A stretch of 64,000 nt of DNA from Conidiobolus incongruus B7586 (Eukaryota > Entomophthoromycota > Entomophthoromycetes > Entomophthorales > Conidiobolaceae): positions 1 through 64,000 of the forward strand of contig JNEM01014281.1 in assembly GCA_000697335.1 (NCBI GenBank), given 5' to 3'. The notes beneath the pieces are model-generated. The model worked only from the letters and a program-made list of their open reading frames with translations, was not told the DNA's origin and made no database searches. The translations under genes were made by a program, and so were the position numbers. Positions 1 to 13,367 of the stretch are shown in pieces; position 1 is the stretch's first letter, and each line of letters begins with the position of its first letter.

Positions 1-3000
1 ATTTTATGAAAATAATTAATTAAAAGTAAAATTTTCTGGATTTAACTATAAAATATTAAAAATTAATATTAATTAATAAAAATTAAGGATATTATTATTT
101 AATTTAAGAAATTATAAATTTATACCAAAATGAATAATTTAAATTAATTAATTTAAAATTAATATTTCATAATTTATATTAATTAACCGAAAAAACTTTA
201 ATAATTGACATAATAATTCAATTTATATAAATTATTTTGGTTAATTATTGTTATATAATATAAAAATTTTTTTATGAGATATTAATTCAGATTATAATTT
301 TATATTAAATATTAAGATACAAATTACTATATAATTTATAACACTAAAGGCTAAAAAGATAAGTTAAGTTATAATGGCTAAATGGTTAAGTTTATCTTAT
401 TAAATTATAAACTAGGTAAATTAAAATAAAAAAGGGTTATGAATAAAATTAAAAACAGTACATAAAATAAAAAAGTTATAATAATATCAAGTTATATTAT
501 TATAAAAAATATGTTGAATAGAATATATTTTAATAGGTTAAAGGATGATTTTAGAAAAAAAAATTAAAATAGGAAGTGTTACTCTTAAGAGTTTTTGATA
601 TGAAAGAGAAGATAATTAGTTATTCAGATATAATTTTAATTAATAAACTAAAAACCACTGTAATATTTAAAGTATTTAAGAGTGCTTGGAAATGTGGTTA
701 TATAATGATATATGCTTATGATGGACCTCAAGACTAGTTCCATGTTCTTATTTATTTGAAGGAATAAGATGCAACATATAAAATGGCCTTTGAGTTTCAA
801 TAATAGTTTACTTTTATGCCCAAAAATCCAATCAAATTAAAGTTTACGATTTTAATTTATTATACAACTTGAATTTAACTACAATAAACTAGAGTAATAT
901 ATAAAATTACCAACACCAAATGAAAAATATAATGGTATAAATAAGCTTATCAACAGAGCTATTTATAAAAATAATATATAACAAAAGGTTTGAAAATACT
1001 GCAGATCTGCTAGAAAGTAGCCTCGCAATAAGGATCAAGAAAATTAGTGAAAACAGGCCAAGGGTGGTTAACGAGATACTTTAAAGGGTTTCTTAAAATA
1101 ATAAGATGTAGGGTTTGACCCTGATCGAGTTGATCCCCTGAACAAATATGTGCACAGTGGCGTTTTATAGTGCTATCAGTCCTTGGCCAATGCGTTGAAA
1201 CACCAATTGTAGATGTTGTCGGGAACTACGTATTGTACAAGCATCATGTGAAGTACCTGTATGTGGATTACATCCGGAATAATGACGTATGGTTTAAATT
1301 GAATGCGGAGTGGACTTTCAGATTCGCAATAATATGTATCAATGTGATATCTATACAAAGTTTAAGTACACATTTTTTTATTTTACAGTTCCTAAAAATT
1401 AGAGATGATGTTTGCAAAATAGTGATAACTGAATCATTAAACTCATTCATCATTTTAAAGTTAGATCATAATAGTATTAATATTATTTATTTCACTATAT
1501 TATATCAATTGTAAAAATTTCTATTAATATTATTTCCATAGTGAATAACCGCTTATTATAAAAGTTTAATAAAATAATGATTTTTTACATTTAATATAAT
1601 AGAAAATTAATTTAAAGAAATATGAATTAGAATTTAGAATGAACTTTTATTACGAAAAAATATATATAATTTATTTATTTTCCTATTAAGATTATTCCAA
1701 ATTTTCAAAGTCAACAGTTAATAAAAAAAATTAAGTATATTTTGTAATTAAGTTGAAATAATTATCCAGGATTTTAATTGACCATAAATAGTTTTTACAC
1801 ATATTTAATATCCATTATTTAGAGTAAACATTATTGTAGCATTAGGATCCAAATATTACATATATATTTCATAACTTAATTACAATATTAAATCTATTAG
1901 TATATAAAATTTAATAATAAATTATATTTTGATTTGTTTAATTGCTGACAATAATTATTATTATATTTATAATTTATTAAATTAATTTTATAAAAATAAA
2001 ATTTATGAATATAAGTATATTTAATAAATAAATAATATGAATATATAATTAATATAAAAGAGGATAAATAAGATTATTAAAAAGAATTTTTTTCATTTAT
2101 GTTAACTTTTATAAAGAAATATTAATTAAAATATTAACACAAGAAAAAATATCATTAGATATATAAGCATAGTAAAAAAAGGTTGCTGATATAATATAAA
2201 GGAAGACTTGATATAAGGGTAGTGTGGCACAGAACATGGTAATATAATATGGAATGTAATATGAAAATATAAACAAAGTTTAATTAAGCTTTAAACTAGA
2301 ATAAGTCACTGATAAATTAGGGCTTATATTAGGTAGTGTTAATATCCTATAATATTGATAAAATATAGTTTTAATCTTAGAAATAATAAAAAAGATAAAA
2401 AATAATAAGAATTGATAAAAAAAAGAAAAACCTAGTTTATTAAATAATTTAGTATTATTTATATAATTAATTTAGTTATAAAAATATAAATTAATTATAT
2501 AATTTATAGTTAATTAAATTATAAAGGAATATATATAAGAATTTAAAAAACTAGTTTTTTAACAAGATAATAATAAATAATGCTTTAATTTTTAAAAGAA
2601 AATAATATTTTTTGAAGTATAAATTTTCAAGTTATAAATATATTCTATCAATATATATTATTTCCAAATTTATAAAGTATATTTTAAAATTTTAAATATC
2701 AAAATTTAATTATTAAATATATTAATATAGTATAAAATCATTGAAGAGTATGAAAAAGGTCAATTTTAAAAATATTTTTATAATCACCAAAAAATTTTTT
2801 GTCATATGTTTATTTTTCTAGGATAATTGGTTTATACTAAATTATGAATAAGAAACCAATGAAAAAAAAACTTTTATATTAACTGTTTACTATATTGGGA
2901 AAATGATTATTTGGCAAGTGTTGGAACTTTATCCTTACTGATATTTTATTCAAAATTTAACAATTTCTATTAACTAGTACTTTTCAATTTCCTAAAGCCC

Positions 3001-5600
3001 AAAAATCTTAAAATATAAAACTATTCAATAAATAAATCAAATGCTTAGATATTTTAAGGCTCTAATATTCTAATACACTAATAAATGAATTAATATTACT
3101 TATATTGATCATATACTTTGACAAATATTGGAAAATAATAAAATCAATATAATGATGATTTAATCACTAAATAGAAATTTAGTGATGTAACTATAAAATA
3201 TGTAATATGAGAGTAGCCAAGACATAAAATATTTAAGAGTTAATTCAACAATAAACCAATTATTCAAAAATCGATTCAAAACTTAATTTAAATGATGTAA
3301 TTAACTTTAATATTTATGATTTGAAAAAAGGTATTATATTATCTTTATTCAACCCATACTTTCATATATATTTGATTGTTTTTTAAATTATTTTAATAAT
3401 TATTTCAGTATATAATTAAATAAGTTATAATTTTATGTAAGATATTTTAATTTATTAAAATATTGTCTCAAATATGAGTTTCAATATTTTATATTCTATA
3501 TATTTGAGGTATAATATTAAATTGAAAAAAATTTATATCTCGATAATATATACTATCTTTGAATCTGTTATTCAATATGTATTATGAGTAATAACAAATA
3601 TATTATAATATATATATTTATTGATAATAATAAAAATAATAATAATAATTTATTGATAAATTTTGAATAAGAATAAAATTGGGTAAAATTTCTAAACCCT
3701 TAAAATAATTATTAATAAAATATATCATTAACTTTTATTATATCACTTCAATTATAATATAAATATTGATAAATTTTAAAAAATAATTAATATTATAAAA
3801 AAATTAAAATAATTAAATTTAATATAATAATACTGCAATTGTTAAATATAATGTAGATCTAATCAAATTTAAGTAAAAAGGATTTTTAGTGTAATTTTTA
3901 AAATTAAAATCAAATTTAGTTAATAACAAAGCATATTATCATAATAAAAATTGTTAATGTAATTCAGAATTATAAATATTCATAAAAATATTAGACTAAA
4001 TCATTATTTGATTAATATAGTTAGTTTTATACTAATGAAGCGTAACTTTTAAGTGTTTATTAGCTAAATTTTTACATACTATTAATGGTTAGCTTCATAT
4101 CAATACATAAAGATTTCGTCAACCTCACGAATTGAGATTAGAGAGGCTTTATGTACATTGAAGTTAATTACAATTAGATATAAAAATATATAAATTGTAT
4201 TATAATCATTGAATAAATAATGACATTGCTGTTTTAAGATATTATAATGTTAATTAAAAATATAAGAGAATTGAATGAAAATGAATCAAATTAAGTTTTA
4301 ATGGTAAAGTCTAAATCATTATTATGTTACTATTTTAAGCTTGAAAAATTTGGAATAATTTTAATATGAAAATTGGTTCAATTGGATAGTATACGCTTAT
4401 TCATAACCTAACCATTCTTTCAAGTTAATTTATGCTTTAATCATATTTTATCATAAACAAAAATTTTATTATTGAATATTAACAAGAAAACTATTAAATC
4501 AATAAAAGAAAATTCTTAAATTATGATATATAATATTGATTAGTACAAGTTTAATACATTTTTTATATATTATTTTCACCAATTATTTAAATAGTTTTAA
4601 ATTGATAATTATTTCAAAAAAGAGGTTTAACAAAAATATATAATATATTTATTTTTAAATATTATGAAATTAGCTACTTTAAATACCCTCAAGTTTGAAA
4701 ATATATATATCTGAAAATATTTTAATGAGTAGCACTTATGAAACAGAGTACAATCCATTTACCATTATTGATGAATAATTTGGTAATATTACTATGATAT
4801 ATCAGAGTTAATCTAATTAATTAAAAATATAAGATTTAACCGAATATATATATATATATATATATATATTGAATATAACGAAGTATCATAAAATATTATA
4901 AATTATTGAAGATTAACAAATATTGGTATTAATCAGGTTAAATCTATTTAATTAAAATTGAATATGGAAAATGAATTTCAAGAGTCTGGATTATTCAAAA
5001 TTTCTTAGTATTAAAATTGATTTTATAGCGATTCAATCTTGGTTATAGAAATGATTAACATCTCTTAATAATAAAAGTAGCTGAATCTTGTTAACTCTAT
5101 TTGATTGTGAATATTGTTATGATGTACACTATAAAGTCATCGATGATCTTTTAAGAGGCGCTGAATTGGTATTAAGGACAATTAGTCTGAATTTACCATT
5201 TATCTCTAATTGAAAGAGTGAAAATTGAATTTGAATTAAACATATCACTAGTTAATTATTAAGTGATTTAAAAATTTTGGGATTAAATTTTGTTTTTAGT
5301 GGTTCAATTGTTATTCTTTTATCTTTGTTCTAATTGAGTAATTTGAAATCTTTACCAACCTTCATAGAAAATTAGTCATGAGCTTAAAAATATTCATTAT
5401 TATCTATCTATATTGATATTATTACAATATATGAATTGTAATTAACTTAATATAGCTAACGTTACTATGAAATCTAAAATGATTATCCCTACCGAATTGG
5501 ACAAAATCCCCTTAATCTTAAATAAATATTGATGCAAGAAAAATCACTATTGAAATTATCTGTTAATGGTGAAAAAAATTATTTGAATGTAAATTTGAGG
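1..5600. other. AT-rich spacer with decayed coding scraps
   Basis: No intact gene is visible. Most of this is A/T-rich spacer with stops in every frame. Two stretches have richer composition and read as short protein-like runs broken by stops: about 630-850 (plus strand, a run containing CGY, YDGPQD and FHVLIYL) and about 1010-1360 (plus strand, a run containing VDVVGNYVLYKHHVKYLYVDY). I do not recognise either family; they look like remnants of one or two dead genes. A (TA)n microsatellite lies at 4844-4869 and a double hairpin at 4035-4160 is listed separately. Confidence 0.6.
4035..4160 (+). ncRNA. Candidate double-hairpin RNA, loosely H/ACA-like
   Basis: Two consecutive inverted repeats are seen. 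ATGAAGCGTAAC (4035-4046) pairs with GTTAGCTTCAT (4088-4098), giving 11 pairs with one bulge. TACATAAAG (4104-4112) pairs with CTTTATGTA (4147-4155), with an inner stem TTCGT/ACGAA (4115-4119 and 4127-4131). Between them lies ATATCA, which fits the H box ANANNA, and an ACA (4155-4157) sits three bases from the presumed 3' end. The order hairpin-H-hairpin-ACA is that of H/ACA snoRNAs. The pseudouridylation pockets are poor: the second hairpin has only two unpaired bases on its left side. Chance pairing in AT-rich DNA is a real alternative. Confidence 0.2.
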
Positions 5601-5632
5601 TTATTTATTGCACTCCTTTAAATCTTGACATT

Positions 5633-5709
5633 GGATATAAATACTGGCTAGGGTCTCTCATTATCGCCGAAGCATTGCCGTGTTTGAATTGAATATTATT
5701 TAGTCTAAG
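5633..5709 (+). promoter_or_regulatory. TATA-type promoter of the orphan ORF
   Basis: GGATATAAATACTGG at about 5634-5648 is a good TATA box roughly 65 bases before the ATG at 5710. It is followed by a pyrimidine-rich stretch (GGGTCTCTCATTATCGCC) suited to transcription initiation. The composition changes here from spacer to GC-richer DNA, which supports a real gene start. Confidence 0.4.
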
Positions 5710-6123
5710 ATGCTGACAACTAGTCCCAAAGCTGTCATTCACAAATTAAAATCATTCAAGTGTGCCTCTGGTGCATCAAAATCAAAACCAACAAGAAGGA
5801 TTCAATCCATGAAATGCCTCGTTGGTGATTCTGACAGCACCACTTGTATCTGCCAATTCCATTCTAAATCACCCCAGCCTCCTTCCAATACATCATCCGT
5901 CTCGATTAACTCAGTCAGCTCGCTTTCAAGCTCTATCTACTCACCGATACCGAAGGATGACGAATCGAGAAAATATCAGCTCGGCTTCAATCAAAGACAG
6001 CTGTCAATTGAAAGCGCTAAGCAATTTGATGAAATGATTCACAATGGATTCAAAAACAACGAAACTGAAGAAATTCACTACACGCTTATTTTAACAATGA
6101 CTCCTAAGCTATTTAGACTTTAA
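5710..6123 (+). CDS. Orphan Ser-rich protein, unknown function
   Basis: A 137-residue open frame that I do not recognise. The N-terminal third is basic and cysteine-containing (MLTTSPKAVIHKLKSF, later CASGASKSKPTRR and CICQFHS). The middle, about residues 50-80, is a Ser/Pro-rich low-complexity stretch. The C-terminal third is mixed charge and probably folded or amphipathic (from KYQLGFNQRQLSIESAKQF onward). Support for a real gene is the TATA box upstream, codon composition much richer in C than the surrounding 5 kb on either side, and an isolated open frame. No signal peptide or membrane segment is seen. A second frame is open for 71 codons within it and is taken as a shadow. Confidence 0.5.
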   Translation: MLTTSPKAVIHKLKSFKCASGASKSKPTRRIQSMKCLVGDSDSTTCICQFHSKSPQPPSNTSSVSINSVSSLSSSIYSPIPKDDESRKYQLGFNQRQLSIESAKQFDEMIHNGFKNNETEEIHYTLILTMTPKLFRL

Positions 6124-8419
6124 AACTCTCTTCTCTAATTATACTTATAGAAATCCCAGAAATTCATACTTCATCCATCATTCACCTTCCTGGCCATTTT
6201 TTACACTTATTTAATGCATTTTCCACTTCAAAATCACATTAATTATATAATAAATATATATTGCAAACAAATTAGTTTGAAATATAGAAAGAGTAAATAA
6301 TAAAAATGATTAATAATTAAAAAAAATTGATATAATTTCATTTTAATCATTATATGTTTCAATACTAAAATAATAAATTTATTACTTAGTCAAAATGAAT
6401 AATTATATTGTTATAAAGAAAAAAAAGATTAAATAATTAGGGAGTAAAAAAGAAATGATATTAAAATTGAATTTTATTACCTAATTTAGTAATGATAAAA
6501 TTTTTATTTTAATATTAATAAATTTAATTAATCTTTAATTTGAAATTTCACACTATTTTATTTTAATAAAAAGGGCTATTATTTATTTAATTATGAAACT
6601 AATAAATAATTAATATTTAGAAATATCTATTTTTTAATCCTTTTATATAAATATTGATATTGAGTATTAAGTATTTAGTTTCATTTTAAATTTTTTTATT
6701 ATTATTGAATCAATTAATAATATTATAAATTCATTAAATAAAAATGAAAATTAAATTAAAATCGAATATTTAATATTTTTTCTATATATAATATATATCA
6801 ATATTAAAAAAATAAATCTTTTTTTCATTTTTTATTTATTTAGTACCTTTAAATTTATTTTAAAATTCAAATATTTAATGAATATTAAATTGATCATAAA
6901 TATAGTCTATTAAATTTTCAAATATTTAATCTTAGTAACCAAAATAGTCGAGTACAGATACATTATATACTCATAAATTTCCCGAATATCAAAATAATAT
7001 TGTTGAGTATTAATATTTATAAAACCTTATTTAAGTCTGAAATATGTCATTAAATTATTAGTAATATTTTCTGAATTATTATAATTTCTTGTACCTGAAA
7101 TAAATTAAATTTATTAAATTTTTTTATAAGAATAAAGCTTATAATACATTTAGTAGTCATATTTTAATATTGTATTATTTTCTTTTTCTTTGAGTTTAAA
7201 TTTTATTTTTAAAATCAATAAATTTTTATTAAAATTAAAAAAAATAATCAAAAATTAAATGAAATAATCAAAAATTAAATGAAATAGGAATTAGCAGAAT
7301 TATTTATATTGGATCAATGATACTTATGATTTGGTTGTGTATTTAAATTCAAAAATGATTTTAGTAACTTTTAGATGCAGGTGATTGCATATTCTCACAA
7401 TTAGTCAACGTGTCGATATTTCCTTGCATCATAATCATCCTTTAGGCTGACATTGCTTAAAATCTTGCATATATTACAAAATAGACCTCGGATGAGTAAA
7501 CAAATGATGAAAGAGAATATACTTATAAATGATATCAGTATCAAAATGATAATTCTAACAGAATCGGAAAAATAATTAAATATGAATATTAATTTTAATT
7601 TATATATTTAATTTATTCTATATAATATTCAATTTAAAATATTTTTTCCAAATTTGTAATATATTAAATTATCAAGTATATTTGATTTTTTTAATTTAAA
7701 TAGTAAAATGTGGAATGATGAAAAACTTTTGAAATATAATATGCATTTTGTGAATAAAAGTAAGGTGACTTCCTTAAATGCAAAAATTAATATTGATAAT
7801 CAATTTAATTTTACATGATTTAATATTTAGCAAGTTTTAAAATGAATATTGAAGAATATTTCAATTTCATTTTTATCTGAATATATATTATTTATTGTAT
7901 ATATTCAATCCAGAATTGCCTAACTTTAAGATTTTAATTAGAGGTTAAAATATTACTATACTCCACTTATAAGCTAAATCATTTACATAAATCATATATT
8001 ATATAACAGTGAATGTGTTTAATAAATTTAATTACTTTTATATTAATTTTTATGATTATAATTAATAGATCATATATATGAGTCATTAAAAATTTTGTTA
8101 AATTTTATTTATAAACTAATAAATTTAAATTTAAAAATACTATGATAGTAAGTTAGATTAGATATAACTTAAAATTAAATAAATTAAGTCAATTACAAAT
8201 TTTAAAAATTATATATTCAGGTTAGTATCTATATTTTAATATAAGTTTTTGATAATATGATCAAGTATAGTGTTTGATTTATTTAATTATTTATTATAAA
8301 AATCACGAGCAAAATAATATCAATTTATGATCTTTATTCTGTTGGATGTATGAAAAAGTTTAAATCCAGAAGATAGAGTCAATAAATATATGTGTATATA
8401 TATTATAATTTTAATAAAC

Positions 8420-8451
<32 letters not shown>

Positions 8452-9163
8452 TTCAAAATCAAATTTTTAAAAAATTATTTTGATTTAAAAATTATTAAGT
8501 TTTACCAAAAGTGTTGAAACATTAAATTATTGATCAAAATTGATTGTTTTTTTTAATAAAAATTCAATATCTAAAAAAATATATTCAATTACCAATATAT
8601 ATATATATATAGCAGGTTTGGAAATGCAATGTAATCACTAGTTCAATAGTATGAAAAATATTAATATAATTCGTAGCTCTTAAGATGGATTTCAAATAAA
8701 TAGATACAAATGTTCAATTTTGATTATATACAAGTTATAATGCTTAAAGTTCAAGAACTGACATTTTTGTATATAATGAATTGATAGTTTATATTTAATA
8801 TATCTCAAGTTTATAGCTACGATTTTGAGACGTGTAAATTGGCTATATACAGATAATTTTGTTTTTTCTTTTTTAAAAAAAATATACACTCAAAAGACTT
8901 GAGCTAATATGTTAACGTTAATTGAATTGATAGTTAATATTTCAGATATATTTGTATTCATTCATCAAAATCAAATTCTATTTACAATAACAACTATTTA
9001 TAATATTAGCTAAAGTTAATATTTCAAGGTTACAAAAAATTGTAAAAGTTTATCGGAATATGAATAATATTAATATTTCTACTGGTATTAATTGTAAAAA
9101 TCAAGTTTTAATTTTAATATTTTGGATCTTTATAAGATATTTTATTAGTATGTACGTGTTACC
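6124..9163. other. AT-rich spacer downstream of TERT
   Basis: About 3 kb with no supported gene; short open frames here are A/T-run artefacts. Simple repeats are present: two copies of a 20-bp unit (AAATAATCAAAAATTAAATG) at 7242-7281, (TAA)10 at 8421-8450 and (AT)n at about 8595-8611. Confidence 0.7.
8421..8450. repeat. (TAA)10 microsatellite
   Basis: Ten perfect TAA trinucleotides in intergenic spacer. Confidence 0.95.
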
Positions 9164-12100
9164 TTATTCAAACTGAATCCTCTTAATTAATTCAAAATCT
9201 CTCAATTTTAATATGGATCTTAAATAATTTTGAATTTGTATTTTGGTCACTTCATTATAATTACATTCACACTGAATTATATTGGATTGTACACACTTCA
9301 ATGGTTTTTGGTTCATTCCTTGCGTCAAATGGTAAACGAGTCTTTGGTAAAGAGTATCTGACAAAGTATTGGGCAAATTATCCAGCGTTGCATAAAATGA
9401 TGCTATTACAATTCTAAATAACAATAGAGTTAATAAATTATGGTTTCAATTGGATTAGATATTACTTTGGAATAGCTTGAATAAATGCTCTCTTCCTAAC
9501 ATCTGCCATCGATGGTAATCGTTTAACCGAATTCACTACATTCTCACCATTTAAGATATTTTTATTACCAAATTTGAACAATTTTGTACAGTTCGAATTA
9601 AATAACAACTGGACCAAAACCACTGTTTTCTGAACACATTTCAATAAGTAATTGAGATGAGTACCTCTATCAAACAATCGAACGCCCTCCAAAAACCTTG
9701 AAAACTGACTGGTCAAACACCAAAATAAATTGAGTTTTAACTTGTATATTGGCGTGGTCAAAAACATGGAGTAACTGCCAAAATTCCACGGAGTTTGGGT
9801 ACCATTAACGATAAATACACGGAATATGGAGAATCTGACGCCATTAATGAGATTTTGGAAATTGGATTGGCCAGGTTTGGAATGCTTGGAGGATGTGATG
9901 GTATCTCGCAATGGATTCGCAAATATTCGAGTGAGGTCAGTGGTCACGATGAGATTGGGTAAGGTTATGTGAAGACCACACCAATTCACATAATTCACTT
10001 GATTAGAGCTCTCTCTTAATGCGCAATCCAAATCTAGATTATGTCTAGTTTTCTCCTGATTAATTTTTAAAACAAATTCATCATTATTCCACTGTGACAA
10101 TTGATCATAAAATTGTTTAGATTTAGATATATCTGAGCTCATGAATAATATATCATCCGTAGTCCTCATCAATATACAACTATTATTATTGACGAAGTGA
10201 TTAAGATACTTAGATTCCAACCTTCCGTAATACAAATTACACAATAAATTGGACAGAATTGACCCTTGAGGAATTCCTTTAGTTTGGATTAAGAGCTGTG
10301 ACCCCAATTTGAGAATATTGTATTTAATATGATTGACAATATCTTTAATCATATCATCTTTGGATAATTTCACTTTGATAGAGTAGTCCCTTATCACCAT
10401 TTTTGAGCATTTTGAAGTGACAAGCCTTGTAAAATCTCTAAAATTATAATTTTTATCACTGGGAGCTGCAAATTGATGATATTTGGATATTAGTTTCGAA
10501 TTTGCTAGATTGAACTGCATCATGGTAGTCTTTACAAATTTATAACTTCTCTAAACTAATATTAACCAACTGAATGATAACTAATAGTATGTTAATTACC
10601 TTATTCAACAGTTCTCTAATAATAGGAATTATAGAATCGTGAGGAATATTATCGAAACATTTCTCAATATCCATTTTAACAAAGTAAATATTTTGACTAA
10701 ATTGATTTAAATGTCAATATATTTGATTGATATATAATTAATAGAAATTTACCCATAGTTATTTGTTTCAATAAGATAATTTTTAAACTTTTGAATTCTA
10801 GTTAATATATCTTGAGGACCGTTGACACAAACTTGAATTAAATCAGGATTCTGAGACTAAAAAAATTATTAAATAATATCGAAAATATTGATATAATTTA
10901 CCATTTCATATTTCAAACACAAAAAAGGATACCTCAAAGAACTATTTATGGACAATTTTTTACCAGAATTATAAGATAAATTGGATTGAATATTCAGCTA
11001 AATATCTAATTAATTAAAAAATTGTTATATTACTAATATTTTATACCATTTTAGTTCCAAGTTGAGCAATTGGTCTCAAACTTCCATCCTTTTTGGGAAT
11101 CAACCTCATCTTTGACAGGTTGATACTATTTGATAGAGTTTTGATCTCATTCTAAATATATAATTAATATTATAATAATATTAATCAATAATTATAATAC
11201 CATAGTGATAGATTTATAAATTGAAGCACCGTAATTCGATTCTAAGAACTTCATCTCGAAAACTTGATAAATATCTTGTCTGTAATATATGATTCTCTTA
11301 GCAGTATGTTGCCCTTCAGTTATATGGAAAGTAGTCTAAGCAAGAGCATTAATATCCTTTTAAAGTGATTTTAATAAGTAATACCTTTAAAAAAGGAATT
11401 AAAATCGATTCAATAGTCCAATATAAAAACTGTGCAATCAATCGCTTCTTTATAGTGAATTCACAATTTGAAATTTTAATTTGGTTGGAATTGTCACAGT
11501 TGTAACTATTGAAATCTAATTTATAATTGTTTGGGGATAGTCCTTTACATAACCAGTTACAATCGTTAACCTATTCAAAATTAATAATTATTTTAATTAT
11601 TAAGAATTTAATTACTTTGAAACCTTGTAACAATTCATGTAAACTAGCCACTTCAAACCTAGTACCTGTCACGAATTTTTCAATGACTAATCAAAACCAT
11701 AAATCACTTGAATAAAATCAAGTCAATACTAATTAATTTACAATTTTGAATAATTCCCCAATTATGATGAGATCCCCACAAGCATTTTGGGAATAAGTTA
11801 TTGAAGACTTTAATTGCTACTTTAATTACTTGTTGATGACTCGATTCTAGAGAAACAAGTTGATGTAATTCCAATTTATCCAATTGGCAAGGATCGACAC
11901 CATTTGGCTAAATATAAGTCATTAGTATATAATAGAATTAAAATAATATTTACCAAATGACAATGAATTCTAACCAATCTATTAAATTCAAAATTTTGAT
12001 ATTTATCTTGAATTTGACTTAACCAATAATTAATATTGAGTAATCTCGGTGGTAGCTTAGTATTATTAATTTTTTTCTATAAATGTAGTTAATAAATCAT

Positions 12101-13367
12101 AGAATTTTATATATTATTAATTATTTACAGATTGAGATTCCAATGGAAATATAAAATAACATAAATCGATGGCGTTGAATAATTTTAAACTGCCTAAAAT
12201 ATAATAATATTAGTATAGATTTTAATACATTAATATTAAATTACAATCTGATGGCAATCCTAATCTCACTTTCTTATTTGGATTGAGTGTATACCTCTGA
12301 TAAAATATAGTATATCTTTTGAAAATAATAGAATTGGGGTTATCGAATTGGTGAGACTTGGGATAGGATTTGATATAGCTGTTAATCATGGGATGGAATT
12401 TACTATCTATAGATGACAAAATGCGTTCTTGAATATTTTGAAATGCTTTGGTGTCTTGATTGGACGATGTTTGTAGATCTTCGATAGGTTGGATACATCC
12501 TGAAATTTGGATAATACTCTGTTTTTGGATACATATGAATAAACTTGAAAATGTTAGAATATCAGAAAATGTATGTGGTCCAATACTAAAATCAAGTAAG
12601 TTTGTAATTAATAGAATATATAATGATAACTTACACTTGTAAGAGTTCATCCCAAGCATTTGATTGAAAAATTGATAGGATTGGACTATCTTCTATTTGA
12701 TATAAAATGAATTTAATACTAGAATTAAATTTTTTCATACTCTATAGAAAGGTCAATTAATACTAAATTAAATTAATTAAAATATTAAACTGACAAGGTT
12801 AAACCCCTTCAATAATATATTTCCTCCAAAATCATTTCTACTTGAAGTGTCGAAATGTTGATTATTTACTAATGAACCTTGAATACCGTATCGATTTATA
12901 GATATATCTAAATGATTACAATAACCCTTCAAAACTTCATGATATTTAGAGTCTTTGATCATTAATGACAAGATAATAACATGTATAACGATCTATTAAG
13001 CTATTAGATAAAGTGAAGTATTTAAATTAAATTATTTTACACTTTGAACAGCTAAACGATCATTAGTCAAACTATTAGCTTGAGAATGATTATACACTCG
13101 AACCAATTCAAAATTTTTCAAAAAACTCTGAATTGATTCAAATTTTTGACCACTTGATCTACTGTATATTCGTTCTTTGAATGGTATAATATAGCAGTCC
13201 TTCAGCAATTTATTCAACTTAGGGCTTGAAGTATTCAAACAAAGCCTTGGATTTTGTTCATTTAACCAATTGTAAAGTTGAATGGGTTCTTGATCATTGT
13301 AAATTTTGTTAATTGCTTTGAAGGATGAGAAATGTTTAGTGTATTTGGGGTGTTGACTACTTAGCAT
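9164..13367 (-). CDS. TERT: Telomerase reverse transcriptase, 16 exons
   Basis: Catalytic subunit of telomerase, which copies the telomerase RNA template onto chromosome ends. By splicing 15 short GT-AG introns by eye I obtain about 1,140 residues, the usual TERT size. In order I see a short N-terminal region; the RNA-binding part with WDELL plus IGPHTFSDIL (about 12650-12550), the motif around KLPPRLLN and CHL, and CLWGSHHN; motif 1 with TEGQHTAKRIIYYRQD; motif 2 MRLIPKKDGSLRPI; motif A FVKMDIEKCFDNIP (about 10650-10690); motif B' GIPQGSILSNLLC; motif C with the catalytic Asp pair in LMRTTDDILF (about 10180); motif E VNWCGLHI; and a C-terminal extension ending at 9164. The three catalytic aspartates and the T/CP motifs look intact. 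The large exon 9461-10550 holds motifs B' to E. The ATG at 13365-13367 is the first in-frame start and faces BMT2 across 354 bases. Exon edges in the N-terminal third are the least certain. Confidence 0.93.

Noticed and set aside
1176-1514. Overlapping open frames on both strands as genes
   Set aside because: Only the first 55 codons of the plus frame have normal composition; the rest is A/T run, there is no promoter, and the surrounding DNA is stop-broken. Treated as a decayed remnant.
8692-8889. Minus-strand 65-codon frame as a gene
   Set aside because: Ile/Leu/Lys/Tyr-rich translation of A/T DNA, no conserved pattern and no promoter.
9164-10523. Reverse transcriptase as a LINE or retron
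   Set aside because: Spliced motifs T, CP, A with KCFD, B' with GIPQGS, and the WCGL motif E are TERT-specific. No endonuclease, tail repeat or target duplication is present.
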